A stretch of 32,427 nucleotides of DNA from Candidatus Kaiserbacteria bacterium (GCA_016214605.1 JACROD010000023.1:1-32427), one strand, 5' to 3'; numbered from the stretch's first letter, positions 1-6,642 are shown. A program made the numbers and translations. The notes: generated by a model from the sequence alone, not told the origin.

Positions 1-125
1 AAATCCTACAGATATTGAGCGTGTCGCTATTCGACAAAAACGGCTTGGTTGAGCTATTTTCCGAGCGCAAGCTACAAAACAACGTCAAGGGTTTTGAAAA
101 TATGGCTTCGTTGTTTGATTTTTAA
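1..125 (+). CDS. C-terminal end of a DDE transposase (partial, IS4-like)
   Basis: Frame 3 is open from the window edge to a TAA at 123-125 and gives 40 residues. It is too short for the ORF track. The tail has the shape I associate with C-termini of IS4-type DDE transposases: a hydrophobic start (ILQILSVSLFDK), then a charged linker, then an end in SLFDF. No catalytic residue is visible because the DDE core lies outside the window. The stop codon overlaps by four bases the stop of the convergent gene at 122-409, which suggests that the right end of the insertion sequence is what truncates that gene. The family assignment is by recollection of tail sequences, so it is moderate at best. Confidence 0.5.
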   Translation, partial: ILQILSVSLFDKNGLVELFSERKLQNNVKGFENMASLFDF

Positions 126-409
126 CGGGACACGAGTGGTATCTTAGCGTCTTTTAATACGGCCGCTAAATAATCTCTATACTCTTCTTGAGGGGCAAAT
201 TTTGATACTCTCAAAATTGGAGCAATGACAACGGATCCAACATGACTAACAAACATTCCAAGAAAGTAATATAAAAAGGCCCCCAAAATCCAATCTTTTT
301 GTATAAGTGAGTATGATGTTAGGTTTGTAACCAAATAAGCAAAAAGAACACCTGGGAGCAGATAGTTTAAAATGTTGTAGGAAGAAACCTTGCTAAATAA
401 CTCATTCAT
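122..409 (-). CDS. Truncated small integral membrane protein
   Basis: 95-residue protein beginning MNELFSKVSSYNILNYLLPG, with two hydrophobic segments at about residues 13-33 and 41-66. The N-terminal SSYNxxNYLLPGV layout resembles a family of roughly 170-200-residue bacterial membrane proteins of unknown function, recalled from memory. Here the reading frame ends right after KIPLVSR, where such proteins normally continue into a second membrane half. The last codons lie in the sequence next to the transposase stop and probably come from the end of the insertion sequence. I read it as a C-terminally truncated gene. No clear Shine-Dalgarno was seen. Confidence 0.5.
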   Translation of the reverse strand: MNELFSKVSSYNILNYLLPGVLFAYLVTNLTSYSLIQKDWILGAFLYYFLGMFVSHVGSVVIAPILRVSKFAPQEEYRDYLAAVLKDAKIPLVSR

Positions 410-652
410 TTTGGAAGTTTAGCATCTTCACTTCGCATAACAAATCAAGAATCCATGCACAAAATAATTTATATTAACCCCTGACTCTGGGGTCAAGCCA
501 TTCAATCAGAGAAAATCACGAGACACTTTGCATTTCCTCCATCCGTTGCATCAACTTAATCAAAGCAAGCCGCTGAGCCATTTGTTGCATGAATTCTCTA
601 TTGAAAAATAACGGTATATTAAGGTGATGTTCGGGGAGCCTGATATCGACAG

Positions 653-674
653 ACCCACCCTAGCGGTGGGTTTT
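653..674 (+). terminator. Intrinsic terminator-like hairpin
   Basis: ACCCACC and GGTGGGT arms with a 5-nt loop, followed by TTTTG. It has no obvious plus-strand gene to terminate now. It may be left over from a deleted gene, or it may insulate the promoter just downstream. Confidence 0.55.
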
Positions 675-696
675 GTCATATCGCAGCGACAAAAAC

Positions 697-725
697 TTGA
701 CAATATAATCAAAATATTCTAATTT
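697..725 (+). promoter_or_regulatory. Sigma70-type promoter for the gene at 779
   Basis: A perfect -35 TTGACA (697-702), a 17-bp AT-rich spacer and a -10 TAATTT (720-725). Transcription would start near 732, giving a leader of about 47 nt with GAAAGGA upstream of the ATG at 779. Confidence 0.65.
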
Positions 726-778
726 AGTTTTTAGTCATAAAGTCAAAGTTCAACCATAGCCACGAAAGGACCGACCAG

Positions 779-1063
779 ATGAACCTTGTCGCAATGCAGA
801 TCGCCGAAAGTCGGCGCAAGATCAAAATGACCATTCTCTACCGCGCAGGCGGGGTGTGGCATAAATCGGAGATCGGCAAGCTCGCCAACGGCCTAGTGAC
901 CGAAGTGAGTCAGCTTCCTGAGCATCCCGAGCATCTCGTCGTCTTCGGGCATCACACCAAGGAGGAGACGCTCCGGGCGCTCGGCAGAGGAGTGGCTTAC
1001 ACCGTCACACAGGTCGTCGGCATATACCAGAAAGACCTTCCCTTCGTCCCCGGGTTTGCCTGA
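779..1063 (+). CDS. Hypothetical small protein, 94 aa
   Basis: Complete small gene with a canonical promoter upstream, an AGGA-type ribosome binding site about 10 nt before the ATG, and a strong terminator 13 nt after the stop, so it is very likely expressed. The protein is soluble, with no signal peptide or membrane segment. It has a basic N-terminus (ESRRKIKMTI) and mixed alpha/beta character. I recognise no domain. An antisense ORF at 893-1132 is a shadow. It stands alone between the decayed insertion-sequence region and the HxlR regulator. Confidence 0.65.
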   Translation: MNLVAMQIAESRRKIKMTILYRAGGVWHKSEIGKLANGLVTEVSQLPEHPEHLVVFGHHTKEETLRALGRGVAYTVTQVVGIYQKDLPFVPGFA

Positions 1064-1075
1064 TCGGCAACAAAA

Positions 1076-1110
1076 AGCGGCGCACCAGTAGGGTGCGCCG
1101 CTGATCTTTT
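1076..1110 (+). terminator. Strong intrinsic terminator
   Basis: Perfect 11-bp inverted repeat AGCGGCGCACC / GGTGCGCCGCT with loop AGTAG, followed by GATCTTTT. It ends the transcript of the gene at 779. Confidence 0.85.
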
Positions 1111-1171
1111 GCCCGTTGTCAATATGGTCCATGCACGTGTGACCTCACTCATCCATCGCTGTTCTTGTTGA

Positions 1172-1459
1172 TTATAAATACTTCGCCTCGTAGCGGCGCA
1201 TGGCGTTTTCGATGATGCGGATGCCGCGCCCTTTTTCGGTGGCAGTGTAGACGCCGTCTTTAGTCTTCTTGACCATTCCCTCCCTAGAAAGTCGGGCGAG
1301 CTTGAGTGTGAGTGTGCGCGAGGAGATGCCGTCGAGGCTGCGTTCGAGCTCGCAAAAGCGTTTGGGTCCCTCGATGAGATTGTGCACGATGAGTATCGTC
1401 CAGGTATCGGAGAGGAGCGTTGCGACGGTCGTTATGGGGCATTTCGGCTGTGCTTGCAT
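1172..1459 (-). CDS. HxlR/DUF24-family winged-helix transcriptional regulator
   Basis: 95 residues, the normal size for an HxlR (DUF24) regulator. Visible family signatures are CPI at residues 7-9, LLSDTWTILI (15-24), GPKRFCELERSLDGISSRTL (31-50, recognition-helix region) and a C-terminal wing. Cys7 is at the position of the redox-active N-terminal cysteine of characterised members such as YodB and CatR. A second cysteine is at residue 36. The gene is divergent from the LUD-domain gene at 1570, and two palindromes lie in the shared promoter region. A local, probably electrophile- or redox-responsive repressor of that gene and of itself is inferred. A -10 TATAGT lies 13 nt upstream of the start, with -35 TTGTAA inside the first palindrome. 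Confidence 0.9.
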   Translation of the reverse strand: MQAQPKCPITTVATLLSDTWTILIVHNLIEGPKRFCELERSLDGISSRTLTLKLARLSREGMVKKTKDGVYTATEKGRGIRIIENAMRRYEAKYL

Positions 1460-1472
1460 ATGCAGTATAAAT

Positions 1473-1500
1473 ACTATACCAGCGATTCAATGCTTTACAA
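1473..1500 (-). promoter_or_regulatory. Predicted promoter of the HxlR gene
   Basis: On the minus strand TTGTAA, a 16-bp spacer and TATAGT (plus-strand 1473-1478). The -35 lies inside the palindrome at 1493-1507, so a bound regulator would block its own promoter. Confidence 0.5.
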
Positions 1501-1549
1501 GGTAAAGCAATTGTCGTATGGGGCGTTATCCACACTTTACTTTGTAAAG
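1493..1549. promoter_or_regulatory. Twin palindromic operator for the HxlR regulator
   Basis: Two palindromes of the same design: CTTTACAAGGTAAAG (1493-1507) and CTTTACTTTGTAAAG (1535-1549). Both are CTTTAC-N3-GTAAAG, and their centres are 42 bp apart, about four helical turns. The design resembles the TTAC-Nx-GTAA type operators of DUF24 regulators. The first overlaps the HxlR promoter and the second overlaps the -35 region of the LUD gene. Binding by this HxlR protein is inferred from position and symmetry. Confidence 0.75.
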
Positions 1550-1563
1550 TAGTGCCTTATAGT
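1536..1563 (+). promoter_or_regulatory. Promoter giving a leaderless LUD mRNA
   Basis: -10 TATAGT at 1558-1563 with a weak -35 (TTTACT) inside the second operator. The ATG at 1570 lies six bases after the -10, so transcription should start at or next to the start codon. Confidence 0.6.
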
Positions 1564-1569
1564 ATCTGC

Positions 1570-2211
1570 ATGGAACAAGGACAAACACGCGCGCAGTCTT
1601 ATTCGCAGACGGCAGACAGTCAGATAATCCAGGCCACGATGGATGCGCTGTCTGCTCGTCATTTTATTCCTTATCGTGCCGAGAATCGATCCGAGGCACT
1701 ATCGAAGATCCGTGAGCTTATTCCTGCTGGCGTCTCGGTCATGAATGGTTCGTCCCGAACGCTCCAGGATATCGGTTTTATCGATGTGCTCAAAAATCAC
1801 GATCATCCGTGGGACAATCTCCACGACGCGATTCTTGCCGAGACCGATCCGGACAAGCAGGCACAGTTGCGCAAGTATTCGGTAGCCTCTGACTTTTATC
1901 TCGGCAGCGTGCATGCGCTCACGCAGGAAGGCGAACTCGTGATCGCCTCGAATACAGGCAGTCAGCTCCCCCATCTGGCCTTCACGTCGCCCAACATCAT
2001 TCTGGTCGTAGGCAGCCAGAAGATCGTCCCGACGCTCGATGATGCAATGCGGCGCCTGCAAGCGCATGTCATCCCGCTTGAGGACGAACGCATGAAAGAA
2101 GCGTATGGTTTTGGAACGACCCATGCCAAAACGCTCATTCTGCATCGCGAGAATCCCAGCATGGGACGCAAGGTCAACGTGATCATCGTCGACGAAACGC
2201 TCGGGTTTTGA
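1570..2211 (+). CDS. LUD-domain protein (LutC/YkgG-like, DUF162)
   Basis: 213-residue protein of the LUD (lactate utilisation, DUF162) family. Features seen: an N-terminal helical part, SVMNGSSRTLQDIG (with the family's conserved Ser/Gly loop), ELVIASNTGSQLPHLAF, and a C-terminal segment with VNVIIVDETLGF. LutC in Bacillus takes part in L-lactate oxidation, but stand-alone copies like this one have no established reaction. No iron-sulfur partner (LutA/LutB) is encoded nearby. The ORF track extends six codons upstream to a GTG. I choose the ATG at 1570 because the -10 element lies six bases before it and the upstream GTG would lie within the promoter. Control by the divergent HxlR protein is inferred. 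Confidence 0.85.
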   Translation: MEQGQTRAQSYSQTADSQIIQATMDALSARHFIPYRAENRSEALSKIRELIPAGVSVMNGSSRTLQDIGFIDVLKNHDHPWDNLHDAILAETDPDKQAQLRKYSVASDFYLGSVHALTQEGELVIASNTGSQLPHLAFTSPNIILVVGSQKIVPTLDDAMRRLQAHVIPLEDERMKEAYGFGTTHAKTLILHRENPSMGRKVNVIIVDETLGF

Positions 2212-2319
2212 TGCGGCACGGTGGTGTCTTGAGGTGTGGAATGTGTGTTACTGTGTACAGGTCGAAATACGCAATAATAATAGTAATAAGCATCGTTTTA
2301 CTCATCATAAAAATAAAAT

Positions 2320-2814
2320 ATGAAAAAGATCATCATTTTTATTATTGTCATCGTGGCGGCTGGTCTGGGGTGGTATTACCTTACGCAAATGAACCAAGCA
2401 GGCGAGACAGATCAGGCGGCGGTTCAGGCAGCTCCGACGAACGACACTACGACGACGCAAGAGAAGACGATGGCGGTCGAGCCTGTGGTCACGGTCACAT
2501 CGAGCAGCGACCTTGGCAGTTTCTTGGTTGCTAAGAATGGCATGACTTTGTACCTGTACACCAAGGACGCATCGGGAGTATCGAATTGCTACGACGCCTG
2601 TGCGACCAACTGGCCTCCATATACCGTAGGCGAGGGCGAGAATCTCTCCGGAGGCGATGGGGTGATTGGCCAATTGTCTACGATCGTCCGCAAAGACGGT
2701 TCGTTGCAGCTCGCATACAAGGGAGTGCCGCTCTATTTCTGGAAAAATGACGCCAAACCCGGAGATACGACCGGACAGAACGTCAACAAAGTCTGGTTTG
2801 TCGTAAAGCCTTAA
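2320..2814 (+). CDS. Membrane-anchored COG4315 (secreted repeat) protein
   Basis: 164 residues. It has an N-terminal hydrophobic anchor (MKKIIIFIIVIVAAGLGWYY), then an acidic Thr/Gln-rich linker to about residue 55, then a domain of the 'secreted repeat of unknown function' type (Lipoprotein_15, COG4315). Family hallmarks are LVAKNGMTLYLYTKDASGVS, CYDACATNWPP with its paired cysteines, and GVPLYFWKNDAKPGDTTGQ. No lipobox cysteine is visible, so anchoring is probably by the uncleaved N-terminal segment. The upstream region is AT-rich without a clear Shine-Dalgarno, and a strong terminator follows. The biochemical function of the family is not known. Confidence 0.85.
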   Translation: MKKIIIFIIVIVAAGLGWYYLTQMNQAGETDQAAVQAAPTNDTTTTQEKTMAVEPVVTVTSSSDLGSFLVAKNGMTLYLYTKDASGVSNCYDACATNWPPYTVGEGENLSGGDGVIGQLSTIVRKDGSLQLAYKGVPLYFWKNDAKPGDTTGQNVNKVWFVVKP

Positions 2815-2838
2815 TCCAAAGACCGGGCAGGTCAGATA

Positions 2839-2870
2839 GAAAACCGCTTGCGCGAGCAGGCGGTTTTCTT
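2839..2870 (+). terminator. Intrinsic terminator
   Basis: GAAAACCGC (2839-2847) pairs with GCGGTTTTC (2860-2868), followed by TTTG. It ends the COG4315 gene. The 140 bp after it hold no supported gene. Confidence 0.8.
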
Positions 2871-3008
2871 TGTCGCGTCCGGCGTCGTCGCATCTGAAGC
2901 GATTCTTGCAGGGTCATCTGCGGGGTCGAGGTCCTCGCTTACGGCACGGCGGTCTATGTCGAACAGGCGGCAGAATAAAAGCACTATATTTGGTTGTTGT
3001 AAAAATGA

Positions 3009-3035
3009 ATGCCGCCCGAGATTATCGGGCGGCAT
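3009..3035 (-). terminator. Terminator of the MscS-like gene
   Basis: Perfect 11-bp arms ATGCCGCCCGA / TCGGGCGGCAT with a 5-nt loop, directly after the stop of the minus-strand gene and followed on that strand by TCATTTTTAC. Confidence 0.85.
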
Positions 3036-3036
3036 T

Positions 3037-3573
3037 TTAGTTCCCTTTTTTCTTGGGATCGCCGTAGTACCCGCGCGAAAGATTGGTCACGGGACCCATC
3101 GAGCTATGGGGGATCATATGCACTTCCCCTCCGTTGCCACGCAATATAGTGATCCGGAAAGTGATCTTTTCCACCATGCCCTCATATCCATTGACCCTGA
3201 TATACTCATCGACGTGATATTGGCCTTCATACCAGATGAAGATGCGTGGAGAGAATTCTTTTGCCAATATGCCGACAATAGGGCTGATGAGCATGCCGAT
3301 GACAATAGTGGCGATACCGGCGCCGAGAAGGGATGGAAAGATGTCGTAGCCGAAAAGATCAAGCGCCAGAAAGAAGGCAATGTAGAAGATCGCCGCGTTG
3401 CCGATCAGGTGAAGGGCACCCTTGACCCACGTATCCGCGAACCTTTTGAAGTCGTTGCTCGCATCCATCAGTGAGATCCCGGTGACGATCGTATTGACAA
3501 TCCAGTGTAATGCCAGTTTGCCGCTTACTATGAGGAGGATGATGAAAAGCGCCTTGAGCGCCACGATAAGCAT
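3037..3573 (-). CDS. Small MscS-family mechanosensitive channel-like protein
   Basis: 178 residues from the chosen start. Two to three membrane segments (about residues 3-30, 50-80 and 85-105) are followed by the MscS beta domain. Recognisable parts are [20 protein letters not shown] (TM3-like, Gly/Ala-rich), an [20 protein letters not shown] beta core and [20 protein letters not shown]. It lacks the long C-terminal alpha/beta vestibule of E. coli MscS, so it is a minimal version. The ORF track start is 31 codons upstream. The internal ATG at 3573 is better because AGGAGA lies seven bases before it. Likely role: release of solutes under osmotic downshock, by family. Confidence 0.8.
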   Translation of the reverse strand: MLIVALKALFIILLIVSGKLALHWIVNTIVTGISLMDASNDFKRFADTWVKGALHLIGNAAIFYIAFFLALDLFGYDIFPSLLGAGIATIVIGMLISPIVGILAKEFSPRIFIWYEGQYHVDEYIRVNGYEGMVEKITFRITILRGNGGEVHMIPHSSMGPVTNLSRGYYGDPKKKGN

Positions 3574-3642
3574 GGCAGGTTCTCCTGTTTTCCTATCCGT
3601 CACATTTCTATCGCCAGTGTAGCACCCGCAAAGCGTCTGTGC

Positions 3643-3786
3643 ATGGTGGCACCGGCGCCGGCTCAATCCTCAATGGACCGTATGATGGCGAGCGGCACGC
3701 CGGAGCAGATCGCGCGCGTCACGCAGGCATTTCTCCAGATGAAAAAGTCTGACATCGCGAAGCTGGAGGAGGCGTACGCAGGATGA
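3643..3786 (+). pseudogene. C-terminal remnant of a PhnB-like VOC protein
   Basis: An open frame of 47 codons ending at TGA 3784-3786. Its last 37 residues ([20 protein letters not shown], then [16 protein letters not shown]) read like the C-terminal helix of PhnB/3-demethylubiquinone-methyltransferase-like VOC proteins, which commonly end in a KMKKFDI..L..AY motif. The rest of the fold is missing. Upstream is the divergent MscS-like gene. A good terminator follows at 3806. I interpret it as the leftover 3' end of a deleted gene that kept its terminator. Confidence 0.5.
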
Positions 3787-3805
3787 TCGTAAAGAAGAAA
3801 AACAC

Positions 3806-3836
3806 ACCGCCGGATTTGCGTCTGGCGGTTTGTTTT
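3806..3836 (+). terminator. Intrinsic terminator
   Basis: ACCGCCGGA / TCTGGCGGT (9 bp with one G-T wobble), loop TTTGCG, then TTGTTTTTT. It belongs to the remnant ending at 3786. Confidence 0.8.
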
Positions 3837-3855
3837 TTATCGGGATCGTGAGACG

Positions 3856-4212
3856 CTACATCCCCGGCATGTCCATGATCTCCATGACATCCACCCATGC
3901 TCCGGGGATCTTGAAATGTGGATGACTGGTCGAGAAAAGCTTAGCGGCTTCTTCGTGGGATTCTGCTTGGACGATCGAGTAGCCACCGATGTCGTTCTTG
4001 GTATCAGTAACTCCCTCGACCGTCACACGCTTCGTCTTACCGAGTGGTTTCCCCGCATCGACGAGTTCTTTTTTATTCATGTCTATCCAGTCGTTCCAGT
4101 CGGTCATGCCTGCTTCCCGTTCTTCAGGGCTTGCATCGGCCATCTCGGCCATGAGCTTCTGGAATTCTGCGATCGGTGCCATATAAAGCACCAAATACTG
4201 TTTCTTTTTCAT
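3856..4212 (-). CDS. YCII-related domain protein
   Basis: 118 residues of the YCII/DGPF type (a ferredoxin-like alpha/beta fold). Visible: a KKKQYLVLYMAP first strand, the WNDWIDMNKKELVDAGKPLG helix, then VEGVTDTKNDIGGYSIVQAE and SHEEAAKLFSTSHPHF, ending in a Met-rich strand VDVMEIMDMPGM. The conserved HPHF segment near residue 96 is where the family keeps a putative catalytic His. Function is uncertain; some relatives are found beside ECF sigma factors or VOC genes, but no sigma factor is seen here. Single gene, no clear leader. Confidence 0.85.
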   Translation of the reverse strand: MKKKQYLVLYMAPIAEFQKLMAEMADASPEEREAGMTDWNDWIDMNKKELVDAGKPLGKTKRVTVEGVTDTKNDIGGYSIVQAESHEEAAKLFSTSHPHFKIPGAWVDVMEIMDMPGM

Positions 4213-4292
4213 ACGAGTGTAAAATTAACCGCTAAAAACTCATAGTACTCTTCAGTACATAAACATAAGATGAATAGTGACTCTCTTATGGT

Positions 4293-4430
4293 ATGATCGC
4301 GGCAGAAAATAGGAGAAAACAACATGAAAGCAAGTATCGTGATACCGGCGCACAACGAAGCCGGGTGCCTACGCTCAACCCTTGAGGCGGTCCGTCTTTT
4401 TTCCTTGATATAGTATAGTCGCGGCAGAAC
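4293..4430 (+). repeat. Duplicated promoter/leader segment
   Basis: TATGATCGCGGCAGAA near 4293-4308 and TATAGTCGCGGCAGAA near 4415-4430 are nearly identical. Each contains a -10-like hexamer, and each precedes a gene start (the GT2 remnant and the phosphoesterase). It could mean a local duplication, or recombination between two similar leaders. Confidence 0.5.
4324..4413 (+). pseudogene. 5' remnant of a family 2 glycosyltransferase
   Basis: AGGAG six bases before an ATG opens a 29-codon frame beginning MKASIVIPAHNEAGCLRSTL. This is the classical N-terminus of GT2 glycosyltransferases (IVIPAHNE strand-loop that binds the nucleotide). The frame stops at TAG 4411-4413 just as it enters the next promoter. 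The homologous part stops around EAVR. The gene was apparently truncated by a deletion that joined its first 80 bp to the promoter of the phosphoesterase. The sequence before its start (TATGATCGCGGCAGAA) closely matches the one before the next gene (TATAGTCGCGGCAGAA). Confidence 0.6.
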
Positions 4431-4460
4431 AGAGAGTACATGCATCCCAAAGGAGTGATC

Positions 4461-5255
4461 ATGCCTAAGCATGGACGACGGGAAGAGGTAGATACCGTGG
4501 GCATTAGTGATATGCACCTAGGTCTACCACTGAATAATGCACGTGGCTGCCTGATTGCAGTCAGCCGCTTCAAGGCAAGAAGATACGCGATGGTTGGAGA
4601 TTGCTTCGATAACTCGAATTTTGATCTTGGCTATCTGCCGTATTCCAGCCGGCAGTTGTATCGTGGAGATCGACCGCATCGACTCAACAAAGACGAAAAG
4701 GCGCTTCTCAAATTTTTCAAAAAGAAGGAGAAGCAGGGCTGTGTGGTCGACAGGATCACGGGCAATCACGACGAACCGATCTGGCGCGTCATCTCTATGT
4801 TTCTGGAAAGGCCAGCGACAGAGGAATGTCTGACCGAGATCATGGGTGCACTGTGTCTGGAGATACACGGTGACCAGTTTGATGCCTTTTATCACAAGCA
4901 TAAATGGACCAGCGAGATCGCCACGCGCGCGTATGAAAAGCTATCGTATATGGGACCTCGTGCACGATGGCTGTGCTCTATGCTCAAGCGGCGTGCAAAA
5001 TCATACACACGTGCGCTCGATTGTGTCGCACAAGGAGCGACCTTGCATGCGGCCCACCTGGGCGCTCGCCATGTCTTTTGCGGCCATACTCATCATGGGG
5101 AACACCGTGAACTCAATGGTGTACACTACTACAATTACGGCTGCTGGACGCAGGAAGACTGTTCGCTGGTCACGATCGGTGAGAAAGGGATCCGTATTCA
5201 CCATTATTATCCCGATGGTACCCCGACTTGGATCGATGGACCGTATCCGATCTAA
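4461..5255 (+). CDS. Calcineurin-like metallophosphoesterase (LpxH-like fold)
   Basis: 264 residues. The metal-binding motifs of the calcineurin-like phosphoesterase superfamily are all present: D-x-H in ISDMHLG (about residue 17), GDCFDN (about 46), GNHDE (about 103) and GHTHHGEH (about 208), with AAHLGAR before it. The spacing resembles the UDP-2,3-diacylglucosamine hydrolase-like group seen in many bacteria outside lipid A synthesis, where the substrate is unknown. No other lipid A genes are in the window, so an LpxH role is not supported. AGGAG lies five bases before the ATG at 4461, so the upstream ATG at 4440 in the ORF track is rejected. A long hairpin terminator follows. Confidence 0.85.
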   Translation: MPKHGRREEVDTVGISDMHLGLPLNNARGCLIAVSRFKARRYAMVGDCFDNSNFDLGYLPYSSRQLYRGDRPHRLNKDEKALLKFFKKKEKQGCVVDRITGNHDEPIWRVISMFLERPATEECLTEIMGALCLEIHGDQFDAFYHKHKWTSEIATRAYEKLSYMGPRARWLCSMLKRRAKSYTRALDCVAQGATLHAAHLGARHVFCGHTHHGEHRELNGVHYYNYGCWTQEDCSLVTIGEKGIRIHHYYPDGTPTWIDGPYPI

Positions 5256-5265
5256 AAAGCCAAGC

Positions 5266-5302
5266 AGTCGCCCTTCGACCGAGTCGAAGGGCGACTTTCT
5301 CT
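5266..5302 (+). terminator. Long-stem intrinsic terminator
   Basis: Perfect 14-bp arms AGTCGCCCTTCGAC / GTCGAAGGGCGACT with a 3-nt loop CGA, followed by TTCTCTT. It ends the phosphoesterase transcript. Confidence 0.75.
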
Positions 5303-5355
5303 TCTCCACAATCCCCATTGAAAACAACGAGGGTTCTACCAATATCATATACAAC

Positions 5356-5682
5356 ATGGGTCACGAGAAAAATGCGTATTGGTACGACTCGCATCTCTCG
5401 ATCGAAGAGACCCGCAAGCTTGCCCCGTATCAAAATGCGACCGGCTTGCAGGTGACCGCAGGTGTCCTCGGTGCGATCGTATGGGCCATAGAGAATCCGC
5501 ATGCGGGCCTCGTGGAGGCCGAAGATATGGATCATGACCGTGTGATGGATATCCTCGAGCCCTACATGGGCCGTATGTATGGCGAATACACCGATTGGAA
5601 TCCCCTCAAGGGCCGCGATGGCCTCTTCCCCGAAGACGTCGATGCCGAAGACCCCTGGCAGTTCAAGAATTTTCGATATTAA
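5356..5682 (+). pseudogene. C-terminal fragment of homospermidine synthase
   Basis: 108 codons from the first in-frame ATG, beginning MGHEKNAYWYDSHLSIEETR and ending DPWQFKNFRY. This is the conserved C-terminal quarter of homospermidine synthase (a saccharopine-dehydrogenase-like NAD enzyme of about 470 residues). Markers include LAPYQNATGLQVTAGVLGAI, VWAIENP and LFPEDVD. The NAD-binding N-terminal domain is absent: upstream sequence is the phosphoesterase terminator and a short linker. It cannot be an active synthase. The fragment is surprisingly well conserved without stops, so either the loss is recent or the piece is still translated for another use. No good Shine-Dalgarno precedes the ATG. 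Confidence 0.75.
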
Positions 5683-5711
5683 CGAGCAGTGACAGTGATG
5701 CACAGCGTGCC

Positions 5712-5740
5712 TTGTGTAAGATTGTTACGTGTTGTATAAT
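5712..5740 (+). promoter_or_regulatory. Promoter of the CPBP protease gene
   Basis: -35 TTGTGT (5712-5717), a 17-bp spacer and a perfect -10 TATAAT (5735-5740). The start codon at 5789 follows after about 42 nt of leader with a strong AGGAGG. Confidence 0.75.
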
Positions 5741-5788
5741 CTCGTGTAGAGAAGTAAGGACCCGAAAAGCAGGACAGAGGAGGTTCAC

Positions 5789-6535
5789 TTGTCCAATAGA
5801 ATCAATAGACGATCGAATGATGACTACGTCATCATGCTCATCTCGCTTTTTATCAACGTCCTGATCATGGTCGGCATAGGAATCTATGTTTGGCACATGT
5901 CGGACGCCTTCCCCTTTGGATTCTGGCAGTTCTGGAATATCCAGGGATCGCTCTCACAGGCGATCATTGGGGCCTGGCCGATCTATCTCTGGGGGGCAGG
6001 ATTGACCGCACTCGTCGCATTCACGCGATGGAATGGATATAGGGCAAAACCGCTCCATATCTTTACGATAGGGTTCCTCATCAGCCTGTTCGCGGGCGTC
6101 TTCGAAGAGATCAAATATCGATGGCTGCTATTCTTCGTGGTCATGGCGATGATCCCTTTGGGGGACTGGCTGATGCTCGGATTCATGGGCTATCATCCGA
6201 TCCAATGGATCTACGTCTCGGTCATCTGTCCGGTCGCCAACTTCTTCACGCTCGGATATCTCGAGCCCTATCTGCTCAACGGATACGGCTGGGCAGTGGC
6301 GGCGGCGATCATCAGTGTCAACGGCAAATTCCGCAACGGACACAAATATCTCGGGACCTTCGGATATGTAAATTCGTGGTTCCTCGGGATGTATTTCTTC
6401 TGGGTGGTATTCCATTACGGTCTCATCGCCGCGATCATCATCCACTTCCTCTACGACCTGTTCATTTTCACAGTGCCCGCCATTGACGCGGTTCTGGAGA
6501 ATAGACAACGAACAGTTTTTAGGCGGAGAACCTAA
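5789..6535 (+). CDS. CPBP-family intramembrane metalloprotease
   Basis: 248 residues with about seven hydrophobic segments. The CPBP (CAAX protease and bacteriocin-processing) motifs are visible: EEIKYR (EExxxR, about residue 107), an aromatic run ending in FHYG (about 209), and HFLYD (HxxxD, about 221), the usual metal-binding set. Family members cleave prenylated or other membrane-embedded substrates; the substrate here is unknown. The start is TTG at 5789, justified by AGGAGG six bases upstream and by the lack of another suitable in-frame start nearby. The C-terminus is basic (RQRTVFRRRT). It is a single-gene unit with its own promoter and terminator. Confidence 0.8.
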   Translation: MSNRINRRSNDDYVIMLISLFINVLIMVGIGIYVWHMSDAFPFGFWQFWNIQGSLSQAIIGAWPIYLWGAGLTALVAFTRWNGYRAKPLHIFTIGFLISLFAGVFEEIKYRWLLFFVVMAMIPLGDWLMLGFMGYHPIQWIYVSVICPVANFFTLGYLEPYLLNGYGWAVAAAIISVNGKFRNGHKYLGTFGYVNSWFLGMYFFWVVFHYGLIAAIIIHFLYDLFIFTVPAIDAVLENRQRTVFRRRT

Positions 6536-6551
6536 ATAGAGACTTAAAGAG

Positions 6552-6576
6552 CCCCGAGCGATCGGGGTTTTTCTTT
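6552..6576 (+). terminator. Intrinsic terminator
   Basis: CCCCGA / TCGGGG with a 4-nt loop GCGA, followed by TTTTTCTTTT. It ends the CPBP gene. Confidence 0.85.
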
Positions 6577-6629
6577 TGTTGTGAGGATTTTGTAGTATGA
6601 TGTTCAGATAAAATTAACAATAGGAATCG

Positions 6630-6635
6630 TACAAT
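6630..6635 (+). promoter_or_regulatory. -10 element giving a leaderless VOC transcript
   Basis: TACAAT ends seven bases before the ATG at 6643. No Shine-Dalgarno is present. Confidence 0.5.
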
Positions 6636-6642
6636 AATCTAT

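Larger units (their letters stand above)
410..778. other. Intergenic region with a hairpin and a promoter
   Basis: About 370 bp without a convincing gene. It contains a short minus-strand open frame (516-590, extendable upstream without an ATG) encoding a Met/Gln-rich tail, MQQMAQRLALIKLMQRMEEM. This could be the C-terminal remnant of a larger gene whose upstream part is lost, because an in-frame TAG lies in the hairpin loop near 662. It also holds the hairpin at 653-671 and the promoter of the gene at 779. Confidence 0.4.

Noticed and set aside
2208-2534. 108-aa plus-strand ORF
   Set aside because: Overlaps the COG4315 gene in another frame. That gene has the family cysteines and an N-terminal anchor.
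2848-3474. 208-aa plus-strand ORF
   Set aside because: It lies antisense over the MscS-like gene, has no start signal, and its translation has no membrane or domain pattern. The opposite strand has a clear family match.
4846-5355. N-terminal 170 residues of the 4846-5682 ORF
   Set aside because: They overlap the phosphoesterase in another frame and run through its terminator. Only the part after 5356 matches homospermidine synthase.
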